A DNA stretch of 64,000 nucleotides from Nitrososphaerota archaeon. Lineage in GTDB: Archaea > Thermoproteota > Nitrososphaeria > Nitrososphaerales > Nitrosopumilaceae. Where the stretch lies: NCBI GenBank assembly GCA_028867755.1, contig JAGWFT010000002.1, forward strand, positions 186,001-250,000, in the 5' to 3' direction. The notes under the pieces are model-generated. The model worked only from the letters and a program-made list of their open reading frames with translations, did no database searches and was not told the DNA's origin. The translations under genes and the position numbers were made by a program. Every line of letters begins with the position of its first letter. Positions within the stretch are counted from its first letter, which is position 1. Shown in pieces: positions 24,006 through 32,644 of the stretch.

Positions 24006-25151
24006 TTGCCATATAGTGGAATTGTCAAGTATCACGTTAAGCTCAGCTTTGACGTCGATGGACTCGTTGAAAAAGCAGATATCATAGGAGCAATTTTTGG
24101 CCAAACAGAAGGACTGCTAGGGCCAGAGATGAATCTAAACGAACTCCAGAAGGTGTCAAAGGTAGGACGAATAGAGGTCAACACTACGAGTACGACTAAT
24201 CAAACAAAAGGAGATGCCTTGATTCCTATGAGTACTGATATCAACACTGCTGCACTTATTGCAGCTGCAATAGAAAGTATTGATAAAGTAGGTCCATTCC
24301 AGGCGCACTTTAAACTCGAAGCAATAGAAGATGTTCGCTCTGCAAAAAAGAAAGAGATTGTTGACAGGGCAAAACAGATTGTCCAGAAATGGTCAACAAA
24401 GACAATTAGCGAAGGAGAGGAGATGCTAAAGGATGTTCAAGAGGTAACATCATCTGGAAAACTTGTTACATTTGGAAAAGAAAAACTTGCATGCGGTTCT
24501 GGTGTCTTTGACGCACCATGGGTGATTCTAGTAGAAGGAAGAGCAGATGTGATAAATCTATTACGAGCAGGCTTTGATAACGCACTTGCAATAGAGGGAG
24601 CAAGAATTGACGAGTCTATCAAGTCACTTTGCGAATCAAAGCAAAAAGTTGTAGCATTTCTTGACGGTGACAGAGCAGGAGGCTTTATACTAAAAGAATT
24701 AAAATCACTTGTAAATGTTGATGTGGTGCACCGCGCGCCAGAGGGTGTAGAAGTAGAAGAACTTACTCCAATACAGATTGCTGAGATCCTAAAGGATACG
24801 GCAGAAGAGATGAAAAAAGAGACTGCCAAACCAAAACTCCAGGATCCAAAAGACGAGCCAATTGCAAATATTGTGAAAAAAGTATATGCTGATCTTAACG
24901 AGTCACTTGAGGCAGTAGCGCTAGATGAGGGACTCAATAGTGTATTCAAGGTGCCTGTAAGCGAGATAGTATCAAAACTTTCTCCAGGTTCTGGAATAAA
25001 GTACCTTGTGTTAGACGGTATCATAACACAGAGACTCGTTGACTCGGCAAAACAAGCAGGAATAGAGTGTATCGTAGGACACAGGAGTGCCAACCTTAAA
25101 TCAGCAGATGGGTTGACACTGAAAACATTTACAGAGCTTGGTATTGCATAA
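24006..25151 (+). CDS. dnaG: Archaeal DnaG-like primase (Toprim)
   Basis: 381 aa with TTG start preceded by GAGG about 7-8 nt upstream. The central Toprim domain shows E177 (ILVEGRAD) and D220/D222 (FLDGDRAGG). The N-terminal KYHVKLSFDVDGLVEKADIIG region is the archaeal DnaG signature, and the C-terminal domain completes the usual length. Archaeal DnaG is best known as a component of the exosome and has weak primase activity in vitro. It is followed 5 bp later by the riboflavin kinase gene. Confidence 0.93.
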   Translation: MPYSGIVKYHVKLSFDVDGLVEKADIIGAIFGQTEGLLGPEMNLNELQKVSKVGRIEVNTTSTTNQTKGDALIPMSTDINTAALIAAAIESIDKVGPFQAHFKLEAIEDVRSAKKKEIVDRAKQIVQKWSTKTISEGEEMLKDVQEVTSSGKLVTFGKEKLACGSGVFDAPWVILVEGRADVINLLRAGFDNALAIEGARIDESIKSLCESKQKVVAFLDGDRAGGFILKELKSLVNVDVVHRAPEGVEVEELTPIQIAEILKDTAEEMKKETAKPKLQDPKDEPIANIVKKVYADLNESLEAVALDEGLNSVFKVPVSEIVSKLSPGSGIKYLVLDGIITQRLVDSAKQAGIECIVGHRSANLKSADGLTLKTFTELGIA

Positions 25152-25156
25152 AATCA

Positions 25157-25852
25157 ATGCCGGAACTTAAACTACAACACATACTAACACTTGCAGAATT
25201 ATTCGCCAAGGGTGCTCGTTACAATTTCATTCCAATAACAACCTCGTCTCTTGGAAAAAGCATCCACAAGTCTCAGCAAGCTGCATCAAAACATCTCTTG
25301 GAACTGGAATCAGATGGATATATTGAGAGGTTAAGGACTGGACCCAAAGTATCAGTCAGGATTACGACCAAGGGACATGCAGAAATGTCAAAAATTTTTT
25401 CTGCACTAAAATCAAGTCTTGAAACCTTTCCATCATATGTAGAGTTCAAAGGTGTAATAATTTCCGGGATGGGAGAGGGGGCGTACTATATGTCAATGAA
25501 AGGATATACAAAACAATTCAAGTCAAAGCTTGGATACATTCCATTTCCTGGAACACTAAACGTAAAACTAAAAGACCGTGAGTTTATCGAAGCAAAACGA
25601 TCACTTGATGTACATCCTGCAATAATGGTAAACGGTTTTTCTGATGGCAAGCGAACCTATGGCTGGGTCAAGTGCTATCCTGCAAAGGTTAACAATATTG
25701 TGGATGCTGCACTGATTTTGCTTGAAAGAACACACCACGATGATTCCATAATAGAGCTCATCTCAAAAGAGAACATCAAAAAATCGATAAAACTTTCAAC
25801 AGGTTCTCAGGTTACGATTCGGGTAAATGTAAAACCCAAAACTATACAGTGA
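25157..25852 (+). CDS. ribK: CTP-dependent riboflavin kinase with N-terminal winged helix
   Basis: 231 aa, ATG start. Residues 1-95 are a winged-helix domain (SQQAASKHLLELESDGYIERL). Residues 96-231 are the archaeal CTP-dependent riboflavin kinase with GMGEGAYYMSM and PGTLNVKL, making FMN from riboflavin and CTP. The HTH-kinase fusion is known in archaea and suggests the enzyme may also bind DNA in response to flavin. It lies in the dnaG operon and converges with the FAD synthase gene 13 bp downstream. Confidence 0.9.
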   Translation: MPELKLQHILTLAELFAKGARYNFIPITTSSLGKSIHKSQQAASKHLLELESDGYIERLRTGPKVSVRITTKGHAEMSKIFSALKSSLETFPSYVEFKGVIISGMGEGAYYMSMKGYTKQFKSKLGYIPFPGTLNVKLKDREFIEAKRSLDVHPAIMVNGFSDGKRTYGWVKCYPAKVNNIVDAALILLERTHHDDSIIELISKENIKKSIKLSTGSQVTIRVNVKPKTIQ

Positions 25853-25865
25853 TTATACATCAAAC

Positions 25866-26492
25866 TCAGAGACCATAGATAGATTTTCCGTAATCGCTTT
25901 CTATCTTTGAGCTCTTAATGTCAGGTATTGGTGACTGGAGCCTTGCAATTGATACCTCAACTCCTATCTTTTTGCATCCATCTATGATGAATTTCTCTTG
26001 GTGTATCTGGTCATATCCCAGTGCTATGATGTCAGGTCTTACTTTTTCCACAGTCCTGAATATGTCTCCTTCGCGGCCAACTACTGCATAGTCTACTGTT
26101 GATAATGAGCTGACAAGATCCCTTCGCAATTCCATGTTGTGCAGAGGCATTCGTTTTTTCATCTTTTGTGCTGTGGTATCAGTTGCAACCACCACAACTA
26201 GGACATTACCAAGAGCTCTTGCACCCCTTAGTGTGTGTATGTGTCCTGGATGTATGATGTCAAAGACGCCTCCTGCAAGCACAACCCTAATCGAGCCTCG
26301 TCCAAGATCGGTAAGTGTCCTGTCTTTTTCAATAAAGCCATTTTTTTCAAGAGAGTCTAGTCTGCTTGAGATATAGTCATTGCTGACAGATAGTTTCTTT
26401 CTAATTGTCTCTAGAGGATCTTCTCCTGAAAGTGACGAGACATAGCACGCTGAAATTAATTCCTTGTCAAATGCGTCCAAGTGTACCATCAA
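25866..26492 (-). CDS. ribL: Archaeal FAD synthase (RibL-type nucleotidyltransferase) with N-terminal helical/HTH domain
   Basis: 208 aa, ATG start. The nucleotidyltransferase domain begins AGGVFDIIHPGHIHTL with the HxGH motif at 81-84 and ends with the substrate-facing GYDQIHQEKF. It adenylates FMN to FAD. The first 68 residues form an extra winged-helix-like domain (VSNDYISSRLDSLEKNGFIEK), not needed for catalysis. The gene faces ribK tail to tail, placing both flavin steps together. Confidence is lower on substrate than on family. Confidence 0.85.
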   Translation of the reverse strand: MMVHLDAFDKELISACYVSSLSGEDPLETIRKKLSVSNDYISSRLDSLEKNGFIEKDRTLTDLGRGSIRVVLAGGVFDIIHPGHIHTLRGARALGNVLVVVVATDTTAQKMKKRMPLHNMELRRDLVSSLSTVDYAVVGREGDIFRTVEKVRPDIIALGYDQIHQEKFIIDGCKKIGVEVSIARLQSPIPDIKSSKIESDYGKSIYGL

Positions 26493-26518
26493 GGATCCAG
26501 TTTTACCACTTCATTAAT

Positions 26519-27556
26519 CTATGTCCATGGGTCTATGCCCTTGGACAGGCGCAGTGCATCAATCAACCCCTCTGCATACCCAATGCTAAGTATTGCAAGC
26601 TCTTCTTTTCCTTCACTTTGAAATTTTTCAGCATCATCGATATACAGCTGCGCATTTTCTATGACAGGCTGTAAGTTTCTGTCATCTTTGAACATCTTGA
26701 TTACCTCGTCTAGTGCCCTTCTTGCCTTTGGAACATATTTTGTAATCATCTGATCTGATATTTTTTGAATCTTTGATGAATTGTCAAATGGCTCGTCAAG
26801 ACATTTGGCAAACGCCTTGAGCGCATCTGTTTCTGTAAAATGCATCCTTCCTGGAATGATTATTGTATGCGGAGGTTTTCCAAAATCAATCTTGGCAAGA
26901 CTTGATAGTTTTCCAGCTGTTATGTTCTGAGATTTTGAACCAATTCTTGAAGCTATTATGGCATACATTGAATCATCTATGACACTTCGCTTTTGTTCTT
27001 TTTCTGCAAACAAGAGGCTCGAGATTGCATCTTTTGGATCTAAAAAGAAATTTTCAATGCTACTGTATTCAAGTATCAAAATACTGTGTGCACCCTTTAT
27101 GAGATTCTCGTAGATAGTATAGTATACGGTACTCCAAGACTGCTGCTCTCTCATTACCGTTACAGGGCGTCCAATCTTGTAATACTGCAGCCCACACTCG
27201 CCAACAAGGGATGGGATTGCAGATGCTGCATGCACGGTCTTGGTTCTTATCTTTTCAAGCTCTGCTCTTGTTCGAAGCTCGATATGGGTGGTCGCAATGT
27301 AAGGATCACCATATGCAAGAAGGACGACTGTCTTTTTCTTGGCCTCGGCAAGAATTGTCTTTCCGTCCTCCACTAGCCACCGTGGAGCAACCCGAAACCT
27401 GTTTTTGACAAGTTTTTTTATTTTAGACTGGTCACTTTTTGGTATAGGGCTAGTAAAGTTCTCAAAGAATACCACATCAGCTTTTTTTAAAATCTTAATA
27501 GTATCAGGACTTGTCCCATCGATTCCAGATATTCCAAGACCAATAAACCACAGCAT
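26519..27556 (-). CDS. dphB: Diphthine synthase (DphB/Dph5) fused to DUF357
   Basis: 345 aa, ATG start. N-terminal MLWFIGLGISGIDGTS and VLLAYGDPYIATTH are the SAM-dependent methylase core that methylates the modified histidine of elongation factor 2. The family is normally about 260-270 aa. Here about 75 residues follow (KYVPKARRALDEVI..AQLYIDDAEKF..ALAILS-like GYAEGLIDALRL), matching the DUF357 helical bundle that is usually a separate small archaeal protein. It is upstream of and partly in line with the RibL gene, 26 bp apart. Confidence 0.88.
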   Translation of the reverse strand: MLWFIGLGISGIDGTSPDTIKILKKADVVFFENFTSPIPKSDQSKIKKLVKNRFRVAPRWLVEDGKTILAEAKKKTVVLLAYGDPYIATTHIELRTRAELEKIRTKTVHAASAIPSLVGECGLQYYKIGRPVTVMREQQSWSTVYYTIYENLIKGAHSILILEYSSIENFFLDPKDAISSLLFAEKEQKRSVIDDSMYAIIASRIGSKSQNITAGKLSSLAKIDFGKPPHTIIIPGRMHFTETDALKAFAKCLDEPFDNSSKIQKISDQMITKYVPKARRALDEVIKMFKDDRNLQPVIENAQLYIDDAEKFQSEGKEELAILSIGYAEGLIDALRLSKGIDPWT

Positions 27557-27598
27557 AGCAAGAATCTTTTCGTTGTATATTTTGATGTTCGTTTTGTG

Positions 27599-28735
27599 TT
27601 ACTTGCCAGAATCCTTTTGGTTTACGTGCAATCTCTTTAGGTGATACAGCATTTGCTTGAAGACCTCGATGCTTCGAAGATATTCATCTGTTGATACACG
27701 CTCATCAACTGTATGTGATGCATGGGGGTCACCTGGGCCATATGTTACAACTGGAATGTTCAACGAGTTTCCAATGATGTTCATGTCGCCTGTCCCAGTC
27801 TTTCTTATGAGCTGAGGCCTTGACTTTTCAACATCTAGTATTCCAAGTGTTAGTGCCCTAACAAGCGGAGAATTATGCGGCGCCTCAAATGGCTCTGTCT
27901 CGTCTAGAACAGAATAAAACGCATTGACTCCTTGTTTTTTGGCAACCTCTTGGACTGTTGTTGCAATTTTTTCTCCAACCATTTTGCAGTTCATGTCTAC
28001 TGGAATTCTGATATCCATGATAGCATCGCACTCTACTGCAGTTACGTTGTGGCTTGTTCCTCCCTTTATCTCAGTGATCACAGCAGTAAGCATCATACTT
28101 TTTGCTTTGCCATTTTGGTCTCCTTCCAGGGCTTGCTTGATTGCAGAGGTAAAGACATAAGATTCCTCGATTGCATTTTTTGCAAGCCATGGAGCACTGG
28201 CATGTGCACTATCCCCTACATTGATTTTGAGGTTGATGGCAATTCTTCCCTTGTATGCAATGGTGATGTTTCTAATGCTGCTAGGCTCGCCAAAAATTGC
28301 ATAATCGATATCAAGTTTTTGTTTTACTAAGCTCTTAATTCCAGTTGCATTTCCTTCCTCATCTACTACGGCAGCAAAGACTACAGTTCCGTTATCGTTG
28401 TGCGCCGAAGCAGCTGCTAGAAGCATGGCCATTAGTGGTGCCTTTGCATCAGAAGCTCCCCTTCCGTATATGTGACCGTTATCATTTCTAACCTTTATCT
28501 TTCCTGGCACTGTATCCATGTGGCCGCAAAGAAGTATCTTCGGAGAGCCAGAGCCCTTTGTTGCAATAAGGTTTCCTACATCGTCAATGCGAATGTTCTC
28601 AAAGCCCAAGTCATCGCACTTGTCTGCTAGAAATTCGGCAAGCGGCTTTTCAGAAAGTGATGGTGTGTAAAGCCTTAGAGCCTGCTCTAGCATCTTTACT
28701 GAAAATCTTGGTGTGATGGTAATTGAAGAGTCCAA
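27599..28735 (-). CDS. lysK: [LysW]-lysine/ornithine hydrolase (M20 family)
   Basis: 378 aa, ATG start. M20 metallopeptidase: CGHMDTV and GRGASDAKAP carry the first zinc ligands, VVDEEGNATG the catalytic Glu, and HASHTVDE the C-terminal His. It releases lysine (or ornithine) from the C-terminus of the carrier LysW in the last pathway step. It sits at the downstream end of the lys operon, 3 bp after lysX, which fits the pathway role. Confidence 0.9.
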   Translation of the reverse strand: MDSSITITPRFSVKMLEQALRLYTPSLSEKPLAEFLADKCDDLGFENIRIDDVGNLIATKGSGSPKILLCGHMDTVPGKIKVRNDNGHIYGRGASDAKAPLMAMLLAAASAHNDNGTVVFAAVVDEEGNATGIKSLVKQKLDIDYAIFGEPSSIRNITIAYKGRIAINLKINVGDSAHASAPWLAKNAIEESYVFTSAIKQALEGDQNGKAKSMMLTAVITEIKGGTSHNVTAVECDAIMDIRIPVDMNCKMVGEKIATTVQEVAKKQGVNAFYSVLDETEPFEAPHNSPLVRALTLGILDVEKSRPQLIRKTGTGDMNIIGNSLNIPVVTYGPGDPHASHTVDERVSTDEYLRSIEVFKQMLYHLKRLHVNQKDSGK

Positions 28736-28738
28736 TTC

Positions 28739-29587
28739 TTATTTTCTCGATTGTGTTGCGTAGTCTATCATCAAGGCTGGTATATCTACGCCAGTAACCC
28801 TTACGGTATTTTTGTATTCCGTTGTGTTGTTAACCTCGTGAACTACCAGGCCATTTTCCTTGCTTTCCATTAGATCAACGCCTACTATCTGCCCTTGTAC
28901 AGCATTTTTTGCCTTTATGCAAATGTCTTCGAGTTCCTTTGTCACTTTCATGGGCTCTGCCTTGCCGCCTAGCGCCATGTTTGTCTTCCACTGTCCCTCA
29001 CCAGAATAGCGGTATATTGCAGCAACAACCTTGTCGCCTATCATTATTGCTCTAATGTCGCGGGGAGGTCTGTTGACAAATTCTTCGAGATAATACACTT
29101 GATAAATTGGATACATTGATTCCCGTGTCTCCATTATTCCTTGTGCAGAATCACGGTCATTTAGCAGTGCTATCATCCTTCCCCAGCTTCCAACAGTTGG
29201 TTTTAGAACCATCGGGTATCCCCTTTTTTCTAAAAGTTCTAGTGCAGCTTCTTCAGAGAATGCGACTGCACTAAATGGAGTTGGGATACCGTTCTTTACT
29301 AATAACATGTGGGTGAAGAGCTTGTTTCCAGCAAATATGCTGGTGTTAAGTCCATTGATGACATTGACTCCTTTTCCTTCAAGTGCTGCTGTAGAATGAA
29401 GACTGCGATAATAGCTTACACATCTTTGTATGGCAGTACCATACTCTTCTTTGCTTTTGTCCAAATTGATGAATAAACTCTTGCAATCAACCATCTTTGC
29501 TTCGACGCCCTTTTTCCTTGCGGCATCGAACAGAGCTTTTTCTTCCCACCTGATGGTATCGTAGAGTATCGATAGAACCGAGCTCAC
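28739..29587 (-). CDS. lysX: LysX-type ATP-grasp ligase (2-aminoadipate--LysW ligase)
   Basis: 282 aa; GTG start overlaps the lysW stop (GTGA), indicating translational coupling. ATP-grasp fold: PMVLKPTVGSWGRM binds nucleotide, RPPRDIRAIMIGD and HEVNNTTEYKN complete it. The C-terminal TGVDIPALMIDYA resembles the lysine-specific LysX more than the second copy in this cluster (34558-35415). It joins the amino group of 2-aminoadipate to the terminal glutamate of LysW. Its partner LysW here ends in Gln, which is odd. Confidence 0.87.
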   Translation of the reverse strand: MSSVLSILYDTIRWEEKALFDAARKKGVEAKMVDCKSLFINLDKSKEEYGTAIQRCVSYYRSLHSTAALEGKGVNVINGLNTSIFAGNKLFTHMLLVKNGIPTPFSAVAFSEEAALELLEKRGYPMVLKPTVGSWGRMIALLNDRDSAQGIMETRESMYPIYQVYYLEEFVNRPPRDIRAIMIGDKVVAAIYRYSGEGQWKTNMALGGKAEPMKVTKELEDICIKAKNAVQGQIVGVDLMESKENGLVVHEVNNTTEYKNTVRVTGVDIPALMIDYATQSRK

Positions 29588-29748
29588 TGGCCCCAGTCCT
29601 CACCAACAGTTTGTGCTGGTTTTAACTCAAAGCCTGAGGATCCTTTGGATAACTCAAAACTTGCACCACAGTCTGGGCAAGTCACAATCTCTCCCTCCAT
29701 CGAATCTTTTGGGGGGTTGATATTGGCATCACATTCTGGACATTTCAT
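29584..29748 (-). CDS. lysW: LysW-type amino-group carrier protein, Gln at C-terminus
   Basis: 54 aa, too short for routine ORF calling. MKCPEC and TCPDCG form a zinc ribbon (C3, C6, C24, C27), followed by an acidic tail. LysW normally ends EDWGE, and the substrate is attached to the side chain of the last Glu. This copy reads EDWGQ followed by TGA that overlaps the lysX start. The second LysW at 35416 has the normal EDWGE. The gene begins 1 bp before the end of the homocitrate synthase frame. Confidence 0.88.
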   Translation of the reverse strand: MKCPECDANINPPKDSMEGEIVTCPDCGASFELSKGSSGFELKPAQTVGEDWGQ

Positions 29749-29749
29749 A

Positions 29750-30940
29750 TTATTTACCTGTCTTTACCTTAACTTTGGTGTCATTAATTATCTTTCTTTC
29801 AAGCCTGTCATCAAGCGGTATCTCAAGCAGGTCTCCCATCCTTAGGTCCTTGAGGCCTGCTGCCACCTTCTTTGCGTGTTCTTCATCTTGGTCAAGACCT
29901 AAAAGCGACATGAGATATGCTGCACCATTCTTGCCTGCAAGCTCGCCAAATACTATTTTTCTCCTGTTGCCCACTACCTTTGGTTCAATTGGTTCGTATG
30001 CTGCGGGATTTCGAAGAATTGCAGCCAAGTGAGTTCCTGCCTTGTGTTTGTATGCGGTTGCACCAACAACTGGCTTGGAGTCATATGGTACAATTCCTGT
30101 ATATTGCTCAATTAGTCTTGAGAGGTCCATGAGCATATCAAGCCTGAAATTATTTGGAGATTTGTAAAGATAGGTAAGTGTTACAGCTGTTTCTGCAAGT
30201 GCTGGTATCCCGGTCCTTTCGCCAATACCGTCGATGGTTGTATGTATCTGGTCGGCTCCTGCATCACATCCTGCAAGTGCGTTTGCTAGTGCTAGTCCCA
30301 TGTCATTGTGGCAGTGCACGTCAAGTGGAGTCTTGATTTTCTCGCGAACTGTCTTTACAAGATTGTACATGCCGTTAGGTCTCATTATTCCAACAGTATC
30401 AGGTATGCTGATTCTGTCAACACCTGCATCTGAGATCTCTTTGCAAACCTTGAGGAGAAACTCTGGATCAGCCCTGCTTCCGTCTTCCACTGTAAATCGC
30501 ATCTTAAACCCATGTGACTTGGCATACTCGACTGTCTCGACTGCCCTTTGCAATGCCTCTTCTCTTGTAATTCTAAGCTTGTCTTTCATGTGTATGTCTG
30601 AGATTCCAAGATATGTTGCCATCCACGTGGCATCACACTCTAGTGCAATATCTACATCTTCTTTGAGGGCACGCACGTGAGCTACAATGTCTGCCTTGAG
30701 TCCTTGCTTGATTATTGTCTTGGTGGCCTCTTTGTGATCTGGCGATATTACAGGTGAAATCTCAATTTGGTCAACTCCAAAATAATCAAGCATCCATGCA
30801 ATCTGGATTCTTTGTTTGTTAGAAAACGTAACCCCTGGGTGCTGCTCTCCTTCTCGCAGTGTACTATCCAAGATATGGATCTTCTTTGGTTTTTGTCCAA
30901 TCTCGTTATACTTGTATGCGTAATAATTCGGATCGTCCAT
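29750..30940 (-). CDS. lysS: Homocitrate synthase
   Basis: 396 aa, ATG start. LeuA-type TIM barrel: ILDSTLREGEQHPG with metal/substrate residues, LDVHCHNDMGLALANA with the metal histidines, and GERTGIPALAE. It condenses 2-oxoglutarate with acetyl-CoA, the first step of lysine formation via aminoadipate. The placement directly before lysW and the HxHND motif support homocitrate rather than isopropylmalate synthase. The aconitase and dehydrogenase for the next steps are not in this window. Confidence 0.87.
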   Translation of the reverse strand: MDDPNYYAYKYNEIGQKPKKIHILDSTLREGEQHPGVTFSNKQRIQIAWMLDYFGVDQIEISPVISPDHKEATKTIIKQGLKADIVAHVRALKEDVDIALECDATWMATYLGISDIHMKDKLRITREEALQRAVETVEYAKSHGFKMRFTVEDGSRADPEFLLKVCKEISDAGVDRISIPDTVGIMRPNGMYNLVKTVREKIKTPLDVHCHNDMGLALANALAGCDAGADQIHTTIDGIGERTGIPALAETAVTLTYLYKSPNNFRLDMLMDLSRLIEQYTGIVPYDSKPVVGATAYKHKAGTHLAAILRNPAAYEPIEPKVVGNRRKIVFGELAGKNGAAYLMSLLGLDQDEEHAKKVAAGLKDLRMGDLLEIPLDDRLERKIINDTKVKVKTGK

Positions 30941-31056
30941 TACTGAATCAGTATCAAAATTTTGGAAATATAAACATATTCGTACAGGTTTCGGCTATTT
31001 TTGTAGCTTTTCCGACGGTTTTCGTGAAATGCAGAAAATTAAAGCCGAACTTCGTT
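30941..31056. other. Intergenic stretch between lysS and lysM
   Basis: AT-rich, no gene. It should contain the promoter for the lysS-lysW-lysX-lysK set; a TTTTGTAGC/TTTGGAAATATAAAC stretch is TATA-like. Confidence 0.35.
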
Positions 31057-31476
31057 TTATGATACAGTTCTTAGTATGATGACAGTGTTTGTGTCAAAAA
31101 CACCGGGTACCTTGCGTAGTGCATCTATGCATGCGTTAATCTCTGTGATGTTGGGAGCTCTGATAACTGTTGCAATGTCATACTGACCTGTTATCTCGTA
31201 AACTGTATGGACTCCTTGGAGTTTTGATAGTCTTGCTGAAACCTTTGATGTGTCTGTTGAGGAATCAACAGATATCAAAATTATTGCACTAGTTGAATTA
31301 CTGTCTCCAGTCTCGATCGTAAATTTTTTTATTGTACCACCGTCGGTTAGGTTTTTTACTCTGCGCCTTACTGCAGACTCTGACAGTCCAAGCTTTTGGC
31401 CTATTTCTACAAAAGATTGTCTTGAATCTTTTTTTAGCATCTCAATTATTGTTTCGTCTGTCTTGTCTCTAGACAT
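31057..31476 (-). CDS. lysM: Lrp/AsnC family regulator of lysine genes
   Basis: 139 aa, ATG start. N-terminal HTH (DETIIEMLKKDSRQSFVEIGQKLGLSESAVRRRVKNL is the typical Lrp region) and C-terminal RAM ligand-binding domain (GVHTVYEITGQYDIA). In Sulfolobus LysM binds the lys promoter and responds to lysine. It overlaps the end of lysJ by 8 nt and lies inside the lys cluster, supporting the same role. Confidence 0.87.
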   Translation of the reverse strand: MSRDKTDETIIEMLKKDSRQSFVEIGQKLGLSESAVRRRVKNLTDGGTIKKFTIETGDSNSTSAIILISVDSSTDTSKVSARLSKLQGVHTVYEITGQYDIATVIRAPNITEINACIDALRKVPGVFDTNTVIILRTVS

Positions 31477-32644
31477 TTCTTCTTTGTACCTCTTTTGTTA
31501 GTATTATATCTAGAGTTTCTAAAGTTTTGTTTATGTCAGACTCTGAAATGACAAGAGGAGGCAACAGTCTCAGTATGTTCTTTCCGGAATAGAGAAGAAG
31601 CAGGTTGTTTGCAATTCCGTCAAACAAGATATCTTTTACCTCAAACTTCATCTCAACTCCAATCATCAATCCCTTGCCACGAATCTCGCGAACTATCTTG
31701 TGTTTTTCTTTTAGTCTTTCCAGTCCCTCTCGGAAGAGCTTACCCATCTTGGCTGCGTTTTCGACCAGTCCATCTTCTGTCAGGGCCTGAATCGTAGCAA
31801 TTCCACCAGCACATGAAAGCGGGTTACCGCCAAAAGTTGATGACTGTTCTCCCTTTCCAATACATGCAAGAATCTCTGGCTTGACCAGAGTTGCACCCAT
31901 GGGCACTCCTCCTGCAATTCCCTTTGCAAGACACATCATATCTGGTGCTGTATCCCAGTGCTGGCTTGCCCACATTTTGCCAGTCCTTCCAAGACCTGCC
32001 TGGATCTCATCGAAGATCAAAACTGTTCCGTTCTCATTGCACAACTTTCTTACCTCTTGCAGAAAACCTTCTGGTGCCACATGGATTCCACTCTCTCCTT
32101 GAATTGGCTCTAGTATGACAAGTGCAGTATCAGGAGTCATTGCAGACTTGAGAGCCTCGATATCACCAAATGGAGTAAAGGAGACATTGCTTAGAAGAGG
32201 CTCAAAGGCCTTGCGATATTTTGGATTAAATGTAAGTGAGAGTGAACCAAATGACTTGCCGTGGTAAGAGCCGTTCATTGCAATCATTCCCTTCTTTCCT
32301 GTGAACTTACGTGCAAATTTTATTGCAGCTTCTACTGCCTCTGTGCCGCTGTTGTTTAGATATACCTGACCAAGACCAGGTAGTGAAATTTTAGCAAGTT
32401 TTTCAAGAAACTCTTCTCGGGTCTTGTTGTAAAGCGAACTGTGGACAGTGATTATTTTGTCAAGCTGTGACTTTAGTGCCTTTACTACACGCGGATTGCA
32501 GTGACCAACAAGGGCAACACCGTATCCTCCCATGCAATCGATGTACTCTTTTCCGTTAAGGTCCCAGACATGGGCCCCAAGTCCTCGCTCTATTGTTACA
32601 GGAAATCTTTGGTAAATATTTCCCATGAATTGGTCTTCTGTCAT
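31469..32644 (-). CDS. lysJ: [LysW]-aminoadipate semialdehyde/ornithine transaminase
   Basis: 391 aa from ATG 32644, which overlaps the lysZ stop (ATGA); a longer frame would start inside lysZ. Class III aminotransferase with SGTEAVEAAIKFAR, ILEPIQGESG, FDEIQAGLGRTG and the PLP lysine K241 (CLAKGIAGG). It transaminates the LysW-bound semialdehyde with glutamate. It probably serves lysine and ornithine branches alike, since only one copy is present while lysX and lysW are duplicated. Confidence 0.92.
   Translation of the reverse strand: MTEDQFMGNIYQRFPVTIERGLGAHVWDLNGKEYIDCMGGYGVALVGHCNPRVVKALKSQLDKIITVHSSLYNKTREEFLEKLAKISLPGLGQVYLNNSGTEAVEAAIKFARKFTGKKGMIAMNGSYHGKSFGSLSLTFNPKYRKAFEPLLSNVSFTPFGDIEALKSAMTPDTALVILEPIQGESGIHVAPEGFLQEVRKLCNENGTVLIFDEIQAGLGRTGKMWASQHWDTAPDMMCLAKGIAGGVPMGATLVKPEILACIGKGEQSSTFGGNPLSCAGGIATIQALTEDGLVENAAKMGKLFREGLERLKEKHKIVREIRGKGLMIGVEMKFEVKDILFDGIANNLLLLYSGKNILRLLPPLVISESDINKTLETLDIILTKEVQRRNV

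Noticed and set aside
24437-25093. 218-codon minus-strand frame opposite dnaG
   Set aside because: Composition is a Ser/Thr-rich reflection of the sense gene, which has clear Toprim motifs on the plus strand.
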